Assembly (NCBI RefSeq): GCF_014202315.1
Contig: NZ_JACHGN010000007.1
Location: 194,569-258,568, forward strand
Source: Thermocatellispora tengchongensis
Lineage (GTDB): Bacteria > Actinomycetota > Actinomycetes > Streptosporangiales > Streptosporangiaceae
Reading direction: 5' to 3'
DNA: 64,000 bases
Of this stretch, positions 54,931-63,433 are shown piece after piece (position 1 is the stretch's first letter; every line of letters begins with the position of its first letter). Below the pieces are notes generated by a model that saw only the letters and a program-made list of their open reading frames with translations, did no database searches and was not told the origin of the DNA. Made by a program: the position numbers and the translations under genes.

Positions 54931-55691
54931 CCGAGGCGCTCCTTGACGATGCGGGCGAGCAGGCGGAAGACCTCGGCCTGGGCGGGGGCGAGTTCGGCGT
55001 TCAGGGCGTCGAGCCAGCCGGGGGACTCGTCGTCGGAGGCCGGGAGGTTGGCGGCCAGCGCCTCGCGCATGGCCTCGGGGAGGTGGGCGGCCATGTCGGC
55101 GGCCACGGCCTCGATACGGGGGTCGGTGGGGTCGGCGTCGGCCAGTTCGTCGAGGCGGCGGTAGATGGCGTGTCCGCGGGCGAGGGCGCCGGGTTCGGTG
55201 AGCGGGCGGAGCAGGGCGAGCATGTGGTCGCGGTCTTCGGGCGCGGCCACGGCGTCCATCAGGGTCAGCATCTCGCGGTCCAGGGCGGCGAAGTCCGACT
55301 CGCCGGGGACCGTCAGGTCGCGCAGCACCGCGGCCATGTCGGGCGAGAGGGTGGCGTCGGGGCCGAGGTCGTCCTGCTCCAGCAGGGCGGCCAGGCGGGC
55401 GCGCCGGTCGGCGATGGCCCGCTGCTGCCGGGCCAGGTCGGCGTCCAGCTCCTCCAGCACCTCGCGCAGGTCCCGGCCCCGGTCCTCGGCCAGCACGTCG
55501 CGGATCTCGTCCAGGGACAGGCCCAGCTCGGCCAGGCGGCGCACCCGGGCCAGGACGACCGCGTCGCGCAGCCGGTACTCCCGGTAGCCGTTGGGCAGGC
55601 GTTCGGGTTCGGGCAGCAGGCCCAGGTGGTGGTAGTGCCGCACGGTACGGGTGGAGACCCCGACCAGCGCGGCCAGTTCGCCGATCCGCAT
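54927..55691 (-). CDS. MerR-family transcriptional regulator
   Basis: A 254-residue regulator: MerR HTH (RIGELAALVGVSTRTVRHYH, then LGLLPEPERLPNGYREYRL) and a dimerisation coiled coil. A C-terminal helical domain of about 150 residues is likely the effector part. ATG 55691 is 6 nt after a TCTAAT -10 (leaderless). Its promoter has the long 19-bp spacer and inverted repeat expected for MerR autoregulation. The stop overlaps micro-ORF 1. Confidence 0.88.
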   Translation of the reverse strand: MRIGELAALVGVSTRTVRHYHHLGLLPEPERLPNGYREYRLRDAVVLARVRRLAELGLSLDEIRDVLAEDRGRDLREVLEELDADLARQQRAIADRRARLAALLEQDDLGPDATLSPDMAAVLRDLTVPGESDFAALDREMLTLMDAVAAPEDRDHMLALLRPLTEPGALARGHAIYRRLDELADADPTDPRIEAVAADMAAHLPEAMREALAANLPASDDESPGWLDALNAELAPAQAEVFRLLARIVKERLG

Positions 55692-55697
55692 GCCTTC

Positions 55698-55728
55698 ATT
55701 AGAAACGTTGACGTTACGGCAAGGTCAA
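55698..55728 (-). promoter_or_regulatory. MerR-type promoter/operator with 19-bp spacer
   Basis: Minus strand: -35 TTGACC (55728-55723), 19-bp spacer, -10 TCTAAT (55703-55698). The inverted repeat TTGAC/GTCAA (plus strand 55708-55712 and 55724-55728) lies across the -35 and the spacer. Overlong spacers with a dyad are the hallmark of MerR-activated promoters. Confidence 0.6.
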
Positions 55729-55744
55729 ACCGCGAAACCGATCA

Positions 55745-55773
55745 TTGACGGCGGCCCGGGGCGGGCCTAGCCT
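55745..55773 (+). promoter_or_regulatory. Promoter of the interrupted MFS gene
   Basis: TTGACG (55745-55750), 17-bp spacer, TAGCCT (55768-55773), 42 bp upstream of the MFS ATG. It is next to the MerR operator, so MerR might also affect this gene. Confidence 0.5.
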
Positions 55774-55815
55774 GGCGGAATCTGATTCCTCCTCATGTTT
55801 TGCGGGAGGTCCCCC

Positions 55816-56991
55816 ATGGCAGACCCGCGTGACCGGCGGGCCCGGCTGGCGGCGTTCGGCGTGTTCTTCGTGCAGGGCCTCACCTTCGCCACCCTGCTCA
55901 CCCAGGTCGCGGCGTTGCAGGCCAAGCACCGGCTCAGCGACGGCGAGCTGTCCGTCCTGCTGCTGGTCGTGCCGCTGATCGCGGGCGCGGGCAGTGTGCT
56001 GGCCGGCGCGCTGGCCGCCAGGTTCGGCAGCCGGGCCGTGCTGCGGGTCGCGCAGCCCCTGGCCTGCCTGGCCGTGGTGCTGGCCGGGCTGGCGGCGAGC
56101 GTCCCCGCGCTGGTGGCGGCCAACGTGCTGTTCGGGCTGTGCCTCGGCTCGGTGGACGCGGGCATGAACATGCAGGGCGTCGCGGTCGAGCGCCGGTACG
56201 CCCGCCCGGTGCTGACCGGCTTCCACGCCGCCTGGAGCGCCGCGGCGGTGCTCGGCGCGCTGTAGGCGTCGTGGGCGGGCGGCATGGGGCTCGGGCTGCC
56301 GGTGACGTTCGCGGTGGCGATGGCGGCGGGCGCGGTGCTGTCGATCGTGGCCGCGACCTGGCTGTACGGCGCCCGCGAGGAGCACGTGCCGGCCGCGGAG
56401 AAGGTCGCCGCGCACGTGCCGTGGCGGGCCATCCTGCCGCTGTGCCTGGCCATGGCCGCGCTGTACGTCGGCGACGCGTCGGTGTCCAACTTCGGGTCGG
56501 TCTACATGGAGCGGGTGCTCGGCTCCTCGGCCGCCGTGGTGCCGCTGGCGCTCGCGGCGTACCAGGCCACGACGTTCCTGGTGCGGGTGGGCGGCGACTT
56601 CGCGGTCAGGCGCTACGGGCCGGCCGCGATCGTGCGTCTCGGCGGCGCCGTCGCCGTCCTCGGGTTCGCCGGGATCGTGCTGGCCCCGGCCGAGCCGGTG
56701 GCCATCGTGGCCTTCGGCCTCACCGGCATCGGCCTGTCGGTGGTGGCGCCGCAGTCGTTCGCCGCCGCCGGGCGGCTGGACCCCGCGGGCAGCGGGGTGG
56801 CCATCGCCCGGGTCAACATGTTCAACTACGTCGGCTTCATCGTCGGGGCCGCGCTGGTGGGCGGGATCGCCGAGGCGGCCGACTACCGGGTCGCCTTCGC
56901 CGCCCCGCTGGCGCTGGCCGCGCTGATCGTGCTCCTCGCCCGCGGCTTCCAGCCGATCAGAGGTACGGCCGCTGCTCCCGCTTCGCCGTGA
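55816..56991 (+). pseudogene. MFS transporter (YbjJ-like) interrupted by an in-frame TAG
   Basis: Reading in one frame from ATG 55816 (GGGAGG 6 nt upstream) gives a 12-helix MFS protein of about 390 codons, broken only by TAG at 56263-56265 after HAAWSAAAVLGAL. The frame continues without shift (ASWAGGMGLGLPVTFAVAMA) to the stop at 56991. The N-half has the loop LAARFGSRAVLRVAQ; the C-half has DFAVRRYGPAAIVRLGG. Either a recent nonsense mutation, a sequencing error, or two half-proteins (ATG at 56284). The C-terminal 35 bp overlap iolD. Confidence 0.8.
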
Positions 56992-58789
56992 GGTAGGCGG
57001 CGTACGGCTCGGCGTTCTCCGCCACCGGGACGTCCCACCACGCGGTGGACGGCGGGCCGCCGGGACCGGGCACGGTCTCGGCGTACACCACCGTCGTACG
57101 CGCCGACTCGCGCGCCTTGGCCAGGGCCGCGCGGAAGGAGCCGGGGTCGCCCGCCCGCAGCACGTCGGCGCCCAGGCTGGCCGCGTTCGCGGCCAGATCG
57201 ACCGGCAGGTACGCCCCGTCCAGCTCGCCGCCGGGCCCCCGCATCCGGTACGCCGTGCCGAGCCGCCGCGCCCCCACCGCCTCCGACAGGCCGCCGATCG
57301 AGGCGAACCCGTGGTTGTCCACCAGCACCACGACCAGCTTGACGCCCTCCTGCACGGCGGTGGCGATCTCCTGCGCCATCATCAGGTACGACCCGTCGCC
57401 CACCAGCACGAACACCTCGCGCTCCGGCGCGGCCAGCTTCACCCCGAGCCCGCCCGCGATCTCGTAGCCCATGCACGAGTAGCCGTACTCGACGTGGTAC
57501 GCCTTCGGCCCGGCCGCCCGCCACATCCGGTGCAGGTCGCCCGGCATCGACCCGGCCGCGTTGACCACCACGCTCGACGGCCCGGCGACCTCGTTCAGGA
57601 TGCCGAGCAGCACGGTCTGGGTGAGACCGTCGCCGTGCTGCGCCTCGGCCACCGACCGCCACCAGGAGGCGGCCAGGGCGGTGGCGCGCTCGCTCCAGCC
57701 GGGGTCGGCCCGCCACCCGGGGACGTCGAGCAGGCGCAGCGCCTCGCGGGCGTCGGCGACCAGCATCAGCCCGGCGTGCTTGGCCGCGTCGAAGGCGGCC
57801 ACGTTGATGTTGAGGAAGGCGGCGTCGCGGAACAGGGTGCGCGAGGCGGTGGTGAAGTCGGAGTAGCGGGTGCCGACGCCGATCACCAGGTCGGCCTCGC
57901 GGGCCAGCTCGTTGGCGGCGGCGGTGCCGGTGTGCCCGATCGCGCCGACCGCGCGCGCGTGGTCGTACGGGATCGCGCCCTTGCCGGCCTGCGTCTCGGC
58001 GACCGGCACGCCGTACCTGGCGGCGAAGCCGCACAGGGCCTCGCTCGCGCCGCTGTAGATCACCCCGCCGCCGGCCACGATGAGCGGGCGGCGCGAGGCG
58101 GAGAGCATGCGCGCGGCGCGCTCCAGCGCGGCCGGCTCGGGCACCGGCCGGGCCACGTGCCACACCCGCCGCGCGAACAGCTCCTCCGGCCAGTCGTACG
58201 CCTCCGCCTGCACGTCCTGGGGCAGGGCCAGGGTGACCGCGCCGGTCTCGGCCGGGTCGGTGAGCACCCGCATGGCCGCCATCAGCGCCGGCGGAAGCTG
58301 CTCGGGCCGGTTGATCCGGTCGAAGTACCGCGAGACGGGCCGCAGGCAGTCGTTGACCGACACGTCGTACGAGCGCGGGTCCTCCAGCTCCTGCAGCACC
58401 GGGTTGGCGGCCCGGGTGGCGAAGATGTCGCCGGGCAGCAGCAGCACCGGGACGCGGTTGATGGTGGCGAGCGCGGCCCCGGTGACCATGTTGGTCGCGC
58501 CGGGCCCGATCGAGGTGGTGCAGGCGAGCGTGGACAGCCGGTCGCGGGCGCGGGCGAACCCGGCCGCGGTGTGCACCATGGCCTGCTCGTTGCGGGCGAG
58601 GTAGTACGGCAGCTCGTCGCCCAGCCCGGCCCCCTGCGCGGCCAGCGCCTGGCCGATCCCGGCCACGTTGCCGTGGCCGAAGATGCCCAGGCACCCCTCG
58701 ATCAGCCGGTGCTCGACGCCGTCGCGCTCGCTCCACTGGCGGCCGAGGAAGCGGATCAGCGCCTGCGCGACGGTGAGTCTCACGGTCAT
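56957..58789 (-). CDS. iolD: 3D-(3,5/4)-trihydroxycyclohexane-1,2-dione hydrolase
   Basis: A 610-residue thiamine-diphosphate enzyme of myo-inositol catabolism that opens the diketone ring to 5-deoxyglucuronate. ThDP-family blocks: the catalytic Glu region (LARNEQAMVHTAAGFARARD, GPGATNMVTGAALATINRVP), the central domain (GGGVIYSGASEALCGFAARY), and the ThDP-binding motif VGDGSYLMMAQEIATAVQEG ending near VDNHGFASIGGLSEAVG. ATG 58789 overlaps the iolB stop by 4 nt. Last gene of the operon; it runs 35 bp into the convergent MFS gene. Confidence 0.93.
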   Translation of the reverse strand: MTVRLTVAQALIRFLGRQWSERDGVEHRLIEGCLGIFGHGNVAGIGQALAAQGAGLGDELPYYLARNEQAMVHTAAGFARARDRLSTLACTTSIGPGATNMVTGAALATINRVPVLLLPGDIFATRAANPVLQELEDPRSYDVSVNDCLRPVSRYFDRINRPEQLPPALMAAMRVLTDPAETGAVTLALPQDVQAEAYDWPEELFARRVWHVARPVPEPAALERAARMLSASRRPLIVAGGGVIYSGASEALCGFAARYGVPVAETQAGKGAIPYDHARAVGAIGHTGTAAANELAREADLVIGVGTRYSDFTTASRTLFRDAAFLNINVAAFDAAKHAGLMLVADAREALRLLDVPGWRADPGWSERATALAASWWRSVAEAQHGDGLTQTVLLGILNEVAGPSSVVVNAAGSMPGDLHRMWRAAGPKAYHVEYGYSCMGYEIAGGLGVKLAAPEREVFVLVGDGSYLMMAQEIATAVQEGVKLVVVLVDNHGFASIGGLSEAVGARRLGTAYRMRGPGGELDGAYLPVDLAANAASLGADVLRAGDPGSFRAALAKARESARTTVVYAETVPGPGGPPSTAWWDVPVAENAEPYAAYLTAKREQRPYL

Positions 58790-59628
58790 GGTCGCCTCCC
58801 GGGGATGGGCGTCATCGGCACGCGCGGGTCGGTCGGCCGCCCCTCCCAGGAGGAGCGCACCCAGGCGTGCCTGGGGTCGTCGCAGAAGGCCATCGACCGC
58901 TTCTCGGCCGGGCCCGCCAGGACGTTCAGGTAGTACAGGTCGTAGCCGGGCGCGGCCATGGACGGCCCGTGGTAGCCGTGCGGCACCAGGACCACATCGC
59001 CGCAGGAGACCTCGGCCAGCACGTCGATGGGCTTGCCGGGCGAGCCGTAGACCCGCTGGTAGCCGGGCCCGCCCTCGAAGTAGTAGATCTCTTCGAGCAC
59101 CGCCTCGGTGGCGGACTCGGAGTCGTGCTTGTGCGGCGGATAGGACGACCAGTTGCCCCCGGGCGTGAGCACCTCGACCGCGACCAGCTTGTCGCACTCG
59201 AAGGCGTCGGGGGCGCAGAAGTTGTTCACCTGCCGGGTGGACTGCCCCGCGCCGCGCACCTCGACCGGCACGCCGTCGGCGGGGGCGTACCGGACGGGGA
59301 AGCGCCGGGTGGCGCGGGCCGACGGCAGCGCGAAGCGCCCCTCGCCGGTCAGCCGGACGGTGGTGCCGATCGGCAGGTACGCGAAGTCGGTGACGGAGGC
59401 GAACACCGACTCCCTGCCGTCGAGCGCGAGCCGCACGCCGTCGCACTCCACCATGCACGAGCCCGACAGCGGCAGCACCAGCATCTCCTCGCCGCCGGTC
59501 TCGAACTCCAGGGTCTCGCCGGACAACGTGGCGACCCTCAGGCCGCAGTAGGTCCAGCCCGCCGTTTCCGGGGTGATCCGCAGCGCCCACGGCGACTGAG
59601 CGGTCGTCCCCGCCGCAATGTAGGTCAC
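58786..59628 (-). CDS. iolB: 5-deoxy-glucuronate isomerase
   Basis: A 280-residue bicupin that converts 5-deoxyglucuronate to 2-deoxy-5-keto-gluconate. The C-terminal cupin metal site is seen as WSSYPPHKHD (two His) with EEIYYFEG (Glu) and VPHGYHGPSMAAPGYDLYYL (His). The GTG at 59628 follows the upstream gene stop at 59629 directly; the stop overlaps iolD. Confidence 0.93.
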   Translation of the reverse strand: MTYIAAGTTAQSPWALRITPETAGWTYCGLRVATLSGETLEFETGGEEMLVLPLSGSCMVECDGVRLALDGRESVFASVTDFAYLPIGTTVRLTGEGRFALPSARATRRFPVRYAPADGVPVEVRGAGQSTRQVNNFCAPDAFECDKLVAVEVLTPGGNWSSYPPHKHDSESATEAVLEEIYYFEGGPGYQRVYGSPGKPIDVLAEVSCGDVVLVPHGYHGPSMAAPGYDLYYLNVLAGPAEKRSMAFCDDPRHAWVRSSWEGRPTDPRVPMTPIPGRRP

Positions 59629-60534
59629 CTAGCCAACCTCCAACATGGAGGTCGCGGTGTCCACAGCCGCGGCCACGTCGTCGTCCGGCGGGTAGAGCAG
59701 CGCCCGGCCCACGACCAGGCCGCGCACGCCCGGCAGGCGCAGCGCCTCGCGCCAGGCCGAGTACGCCTGGTCGGGCGTGTCGCCGGGGTCGCCGCCCAGC
59801 AGCAGCGTCGGCAGCGTGGTCGCGGCCATGACCCGTTCCATCTCGGCGACCACCGGGATCTTCAGCCAGGTGCGGGCGGAGGTCGCGCCGAGGCCCTGGG
59901 CCACGTTGATCGCGTGGATGACCGCGTCGGGCGACAGGTCGTGCCGCACCGAGCCGTCCACCCAGCGGGACCAGAACGGCTCCAGCATCGCGATCAGGCC
60001 GTGCCCGGCCAGCTCGGTCACCGCCCGGCCGATCGCCTCCAGGGTGGCGGGCGTGCCCCGGTCGTCCAGGCCGATCCGGCACAGCATCTTGCCGCCGTCG
60101 AGCCGCATCCGCACGATGGCGTCGGTGTCGTAGGCGGTGAACCGGTCGTCGAACTCGAACACCGAGCCGTGCAGGCCGCCCCGGTTCATCGAGCCGACCA
60201 CGATCTTGTCGTGCAGCGCGCCGAGCAGCAGCAGGTCCTCCACGACGTCGGGGGTGGCGAGCAGGCCGTCCACGCCGGGGCGCGACAGGGCCACGCACAG
60301 CCGTTCCAGCAGCTCGACCCGGCTGCCCATGGCCAGCGGGCGACCCCCGACGCCGAGCGCGCCGCGGGCCGGGTGGTCGGCGGCGATGATCAGCAGTTGG
60401 CCGTCGCGGCGCGGGTTCCCCGGCCGCCGCGCCGCCGCGGCCTCCGCGATCCGCTCCGGGAAGCGGGCCCGCGCCTCCGCCAGCGCCCGGATGCCGGGTG
60501 CGGTGAGCGTGGGCGCGGCGTCGTGATCAGCCAT
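59629..60534 (-). CDS. Cgl0159-like (beta/alpha)8 aldolase-family protein of inositol catabolism
   Basis: A 301-residue DeoC/LacD-like TIM barrel: QLLIIAADHPARGALGVGGR, LLGALHDKIVVGSMNRGGLH, KMLCRIGLDDRGTPATLEAI, TSARTWLKIPVVAEMERVMA (Lys a Schiff-base candidate) and TTLPTLLLGGDPGDTPDQAY. The family is named for a Corynebacterium protein in an iol cluster. The operon has no IolJ, so it probably cleaves 2-deoxy-5-keto-gluconate 6-phosphate to dihydroxyacetone phosphate and malonate semialdehyde; this is inference. ATG 60534 overlaps the iolC end by 8 nt. Confidence 0.8.
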   Translation of the reverse strand: MADHDAAPTLTAPGIRALAEARARFPERIAEAAAARRPGNPRRDGQLLIIAADHPARGALGVGGRPLAMGSRVELLERLCVALSRPGVDGLLATPDVVEDLLLLGALHDKIVVGSMNRGGLHGSVFEFDDRFTAYDTDAIVRMRLDGGKMLCRIGLDDRGTPATLEAIGRAVTELAGHGLIAMLEPFWSRWVDGSVRHDLSPDAVIHAINVAQGLGATSARTWLKIPVVAEMERVMAATTLPTLLLGGDPGDTPDQAYSAWREALRLPGVRGLVVGRALLYPPDDDVAAAVDTATSMLEVG

Positions 60535-61465
60535 CGGCGAGCACCGCCTCGACCTCGTGCGCGTACGGCATCGCGGGCGCGCAGGCGAGCCGGCCGGCCA
60601 CGATCGCGCCCGCCGCGTTGGCGAAGCGCAGGGTGCGCTCCAGCGGCCAGCCGGACAGCAGGCCGTGGCACAGCGCGCCGCCGAACGCGTCGCCCGCGCC
60701 GAGCCCGTTGACCACCTCCACCGGCACGGGCGGCACCTCCACCTCCTCGTCCGCGGTCACGCCGAGCACGCCCTCGCCCCCCTGTTTCACGATCGCCAGC
60801 CGTACGCCCGCCGCCAGCAGCGCCTTTGCCGCCGCCCGCGGGTCGCGGGCGCCGGTGGCCACCTCGACCTCGTCCACGTTGCCGACGGCCACGGTGACGT
60901 GCGGCAGCGCGCGGCGCACCTCGTCCGCGGCGGCCTTCGGATCGGGCCAGAACATCGGCCGCCAGTCCAGGTCGAGCACCGTGGGGTGCCGCCGCGCCCT
61001 GGCCGCCCACGCGGCGTGGTGCGCCGACCGCGACGGCTCCTGCGACAGGCCGGTCACCGTGGCCCAGAACAGCCCGGCGCGCTCGATCGCGGGCAGGTCC
61101 AGCTCCTCGGGGCGGATCTCCAGGTCGGGGGCCTTGGGGTGGCGGTAGAAGTACAGCGGGAAGTCGTCGGGCGGGCGGATCTCGCAGAAGGTGACCGGGG
61201 TCGGCAGGTGCGGCACCTCGGTGACGTACCGGTCGTCCACGCCGTAGGAGCGCAGCGCGTCGTGCAGGAACGCGCCGAACGGGTCGGCGCCGGTCCTGGT
61301 GATCACCGCGGCCCGGCGGCCCAGCCGCGAGGCGGCCACGGCCACGTTGGTCGCGCTGCCGCCGAGGTACTTGCCGAACGTCTCCACCTCGCGCAGCGAC
61401 ACGCCGACCTGGAGCGGGTACACGTCCACCCCGATCCGGCCCATCGTCAGCACCTCGACGGTCAC
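60527..61465 (-). CDS. iolC: 5-dehydro-2-deoxygluconokinase
   Basis: A 312-residue PfkB-family kinase. First signature GKYLGGSATNVAVAASRLGR; second signature NGLGAGDAFGGALCHGLLSG with the catalytic Asp; and the IolC-like DLDWRPMFWPDPKAAADEV. It phosphorylates 2-deoxy-5-keto-gluconate. The GTG at 61465 overlaps the upstream TGA (GTGA). Confidence 0.9.
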   Translation of the reverse strand: MTVEVLTMGRIGVDVYPLQVGVSLREVETFGKYLGGSATNVAVAASRLGRRAAVITRTGADPFGAFLHDALRSYGVDDRYVTEVPHLPTPVTFCEIRPPDDFPLYFYRHPKAPDLEIRPEELDLPAIERAGLFWATVTGLSQEPSRSAHHAAWAARARRHPTVLDLDWRPMFWPDPKAAADEVRRALPHVTVAVGNVDEVEVATGARDPRAAAKALLAAGVRLAIVKQGGEGVLGVTADEEVEVPPVPVEVVNGLGAGDAFGGALCHGLLSGWPLERTLRFANAAGAIVAGRLACAPAMPYAHEVEAVLADG

Positions 61466-62322
61466 GCCAGGCCCCTGAGGTACGCCAGGCTCTCGCGGAC
61501 GCCCTCGATCGGGCCCTCGCCCTCGGGCGGGGTCGCGGTGAGGACCACGTCCTGCTCCAGGACGTACCAGCCGTCGTAGCCCGCCGAGGTGAGCGCGCGC
61601 ACGATGCGGGGCACGTCCACCGCGCCCCTGCCGAGGGGGCGGTAGAGCCCGCCGCGCACGGCCTCGGTGTAGGTGAGGTTGCCCCGGGCCACCTGGTCGG
61701 CCAGGTCGGCGTCCACGTCCTTCAGGTGCACGTGCGCGACCCGGCTCGCGGCGGCCTCGGCCAGCGGGGCCGGGTCGGTGCCGCCGGCCAGCAGGTGGCC
61801 GGTGTCCAGGCACAGCGGCACCCGCGAGCCGTCGAGCACCCGCTCGACCTCGGCGCCGGTCTGCACCATGGTGCCGACGTGCGGGTGCAGCGTGACCAGC
61901 ACGCCGTACTCCTTCGACTCGCGCACGATCGCGTCGAGGTTGGCCAGCAGCCGCTTCCAGCCCGCGGCGTTCAGCTCGGGGCGTACGTCGTAGCCGTCGG
62001 CGCCGGTGGCGGCGGCCAGCACCAGCACGTCCACGCCGCCGTCGCGGAAGCCGCGCATGGCGGCGCGGGCTATGGCCCGCGGCTCGTCGCCGGGCTCGTG
62101 CAGCGCGATGGGGGTGAAGCCGCCGATGCCGCGCAGGCCGTACTGGGCGAGCAGGGCCGCGCGCCGCTCGGGCGAGGGCGGCAGCCAGCCGGGCGGGCCC
62201 AGCTCGGTGGCCTCCAGCCCCAGCTCCCGCATCTCGGCCAGCACCCGCTCGCGGTCGAGCTGCACGCCCCAGCCGGGCACCTCGCACACGCCCCACGAGA
62301 TCGGCGCACCCGCGATTCTCAT
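61462..62322 (-). CDS. Inosose dehydratase-like sugar isomerase (IolE/IolI family)
   Basis: A 286-residue xylose-isomerase-like TIM barrel. It opens IAGAPISWGVCEVPGWGVQL, the usual IolE-type opening. Metal-site residues appear in VTLHPHVGTMVQT, VPLCLDTGHLLAGG, VAHVHLKDVDADLADQV and a C-terminal YVLEQDVVLT. Expected to dehydrate 2-keto-myo-inositol to the trihydroxycyclohexanedione used by IolD; IolI/IolH-type isomerase is the alternative. Confidence 0.82.
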   Translation of the reverse strand: MRIAGAPISWGVCEVPGWGVQLDRERVLAEMRELGLEATELGPPGWLPPSPERRAALLAQYGLRGIGGFTPIALHEPGDEPRAIARAAMRGFRDGGVDVLVLAAATGADGYDVRPELNAAGWKRLLANLDAIVRESKEYGVLVTLHPHVGTMVQTGAEVERVLDGSRVPLCLDTGHLLAGGTDPAPLAEAAASRVAHVHLKDVDADLADQVARGNLTYTEAVRGGLYRPLGRGAVDVPRIVRALTSAGYDGWYVLEQDVVLTATPPEGEGPIEGVRESLAYLRGLA

Positions 62323-62353
62323 CTCCGCTTTCCTCCCTCGTGTCGGCGCACGC

Positions 62354-63346
62354 TCACTCCCCCGGCCGCTCGACCGGCACCGGACGCCCCTCGCGGCGGG
62401 ACCGTTCGGCGGCCTCCGCCACCATCAGCGCCGCCAGCGCGTCCTCGATCGAGCACGGGCTCTCCCCCTCCCCCCGGACGGCGCGCAGGAACGCGGCCAG
62501 CTCGGCCTCGTACGCGGCGCGGAAGCGGGTGACGAAGTCGGGCCAGGGCTCGCCGGGCGGCTGGAGGCCCTCGGCGCTGGTCAGCGGTGCCCGCGGGCCG
62601 AGCCCGACGACCTGCGTGCGCCTGGTGCCCGCCAGCTCCATGCGCACGTCGTAGCCGGCGCCGTTGTAGCGGGAGCCCTGCACGGTGACCAGCGTGCCGT
62701 CGTCCAGGGTGAGCAGCGCGGCGCTGGTGTCCACGTCCCCGGCCGCGGCGAAGAACGCCTCGCCGCGGTTGGCGCCGGTGGCGTACACGGTGGCGACCTC
62801 GCGGCCGGTCACCCAGCGCAGGATGTCGAAGTCGTGGATGTGGCAGTCGCGGTAGATGCCGCCCGACAGCGGGATGTAGCCCGGCGCGGGCGGGCGGGGG
62901 TCGGCGGTGATCAGGTGGACGCGGTGCAGCGTGCCCAGCTCCCCGGCGTGCAGGGCGGCGCGGGCGGCGGCGTAGCCGGGGTCGAAGCGGCGCTGGAACC
63001 CGATGTGGACCAGGGTCCCGGCCTTGGCGGCCGTGTCGCGCACCTGAAGGGTCTCCTCCAGCGTGGACGCGACCGGCTTCTCGCAGAAGGCGGGCAGCCC
63101 GGCCTCGCAGGCGCGGGTGAGCAGGTCGGCATGGGTCGTGGTCGGCGTCGCGATCACCACGGCGTCGGCCTGGAACGCGTCGCCCACCGCGACCCGGGCG
63201 CCGCCCGCGGCCAGGCGCGCGGCGACCTCCTCCGCCCGCCCGGCGTCCTCGTCGGCGACGACCAGCTCGCTCACCATGGGATCGGCGGCCAGCGTCGCGG
63301 CGTGGAACGCCCCGATGCGGCCGAGCCCGAGCAGACCCACGCGCAT
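62354..63346 (-). CDS. Gfo/Idh/MocA oxidoreductase, probable inositol 2-dehydrogenase
   Basis: A 330-residue NAD-dependent dehydrogenase: dinucleotide fold RVGLLGLGRIGAFHAATLAA, family motif GLPAFCEKPVASTLEETLQV (E-K-P), and SGGIYRDCHIHDFDILRWVT (catalytic Asp/His). First gene of the operon, 31 bp ahead of the iolE-like gene. Oxidation of myo-inositol to scyllo-inosose is the role implied by position; scyllo- or chiro-inositol specificity is possible. GGAGG lies 5 nt before ATG 63346. Confidence 0.85.
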   Translation of the reverse strand: MRVGLLGLGRIGAFHAATLAADPMVSELVVADEDAGRAEEVAARLAAGGARVAVGDAFQADAVVIATPTTTHADLLTRACEAGLPAFCEKPVASTLEETLQVRDTAAKAGTLVHIGFQRRFDPGYAAARAALHAGELGTLHRVHLITADPRPPAPGYIPLSGGIYRDCHIHDFDILRWVTGREVATVYATGANRGEAFFAAAGDVDTSAALLTLDDGTLVTVQGSRYNGAGYDVRMELAGTRRTQVVGLGPRAPLTSAEGLQPPGEPWPDFVTRFRAAYEAELAAFLRAVRGEGESPCSIEDALAALMVAEAAERSRREGRPVPVERPGE

Positions 63347-63408
63347 GTGGCCTCCAGGATCGGTGTCGGACTTCCAGTTCTAGGCGACGCCCGACCGCTC
63401 GTCAAGAT

Positions 63409-63422
63409 TATGTCCTGACATA
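63409..63422. promoter_or_regulatory. Palindromic operator candidate of the iol operon
   Basis: TATGTC-CT-GACATA, a perfect 6-2-6 palindrome 63 bp upstream of the first iol gene and 12 bp after the MocR-type gene's stop codon. Its place and symmetry fit a repressor of inositol catabolism; the regulator is not in the window. Confidence 0.55.
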
Positions 63423-63433
63423 TGGATGAACTA

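Larger units (their letters stand above)
54791..54985. repeat. 65-bp triplication carrying a ribosome site and start codon
   Basis: GGGCGGTCAT, GGGCGGTCAC and GGGCGGTCAT start at 54791, 54856 and 54921, exactly 65 bp apart. Each is followed within 15 bp by the complement of AAGGAGCGC. On the minus strand every unit therefore holds AAGGAG, 8 nt, ATG or GTG, ACC GCC. The third copy merges into the end of merR, so its right border is approximate. Confidence 0.85.

Noticed and set aside
56263-56265. TAG in the MFS gene considered as recoding (pyrrolysine or readthrough)
   Set aside because: No recoding machinery or stimulatory structure seen and the family has no special residue there; nonsense mutation or sequencing error is simpler.
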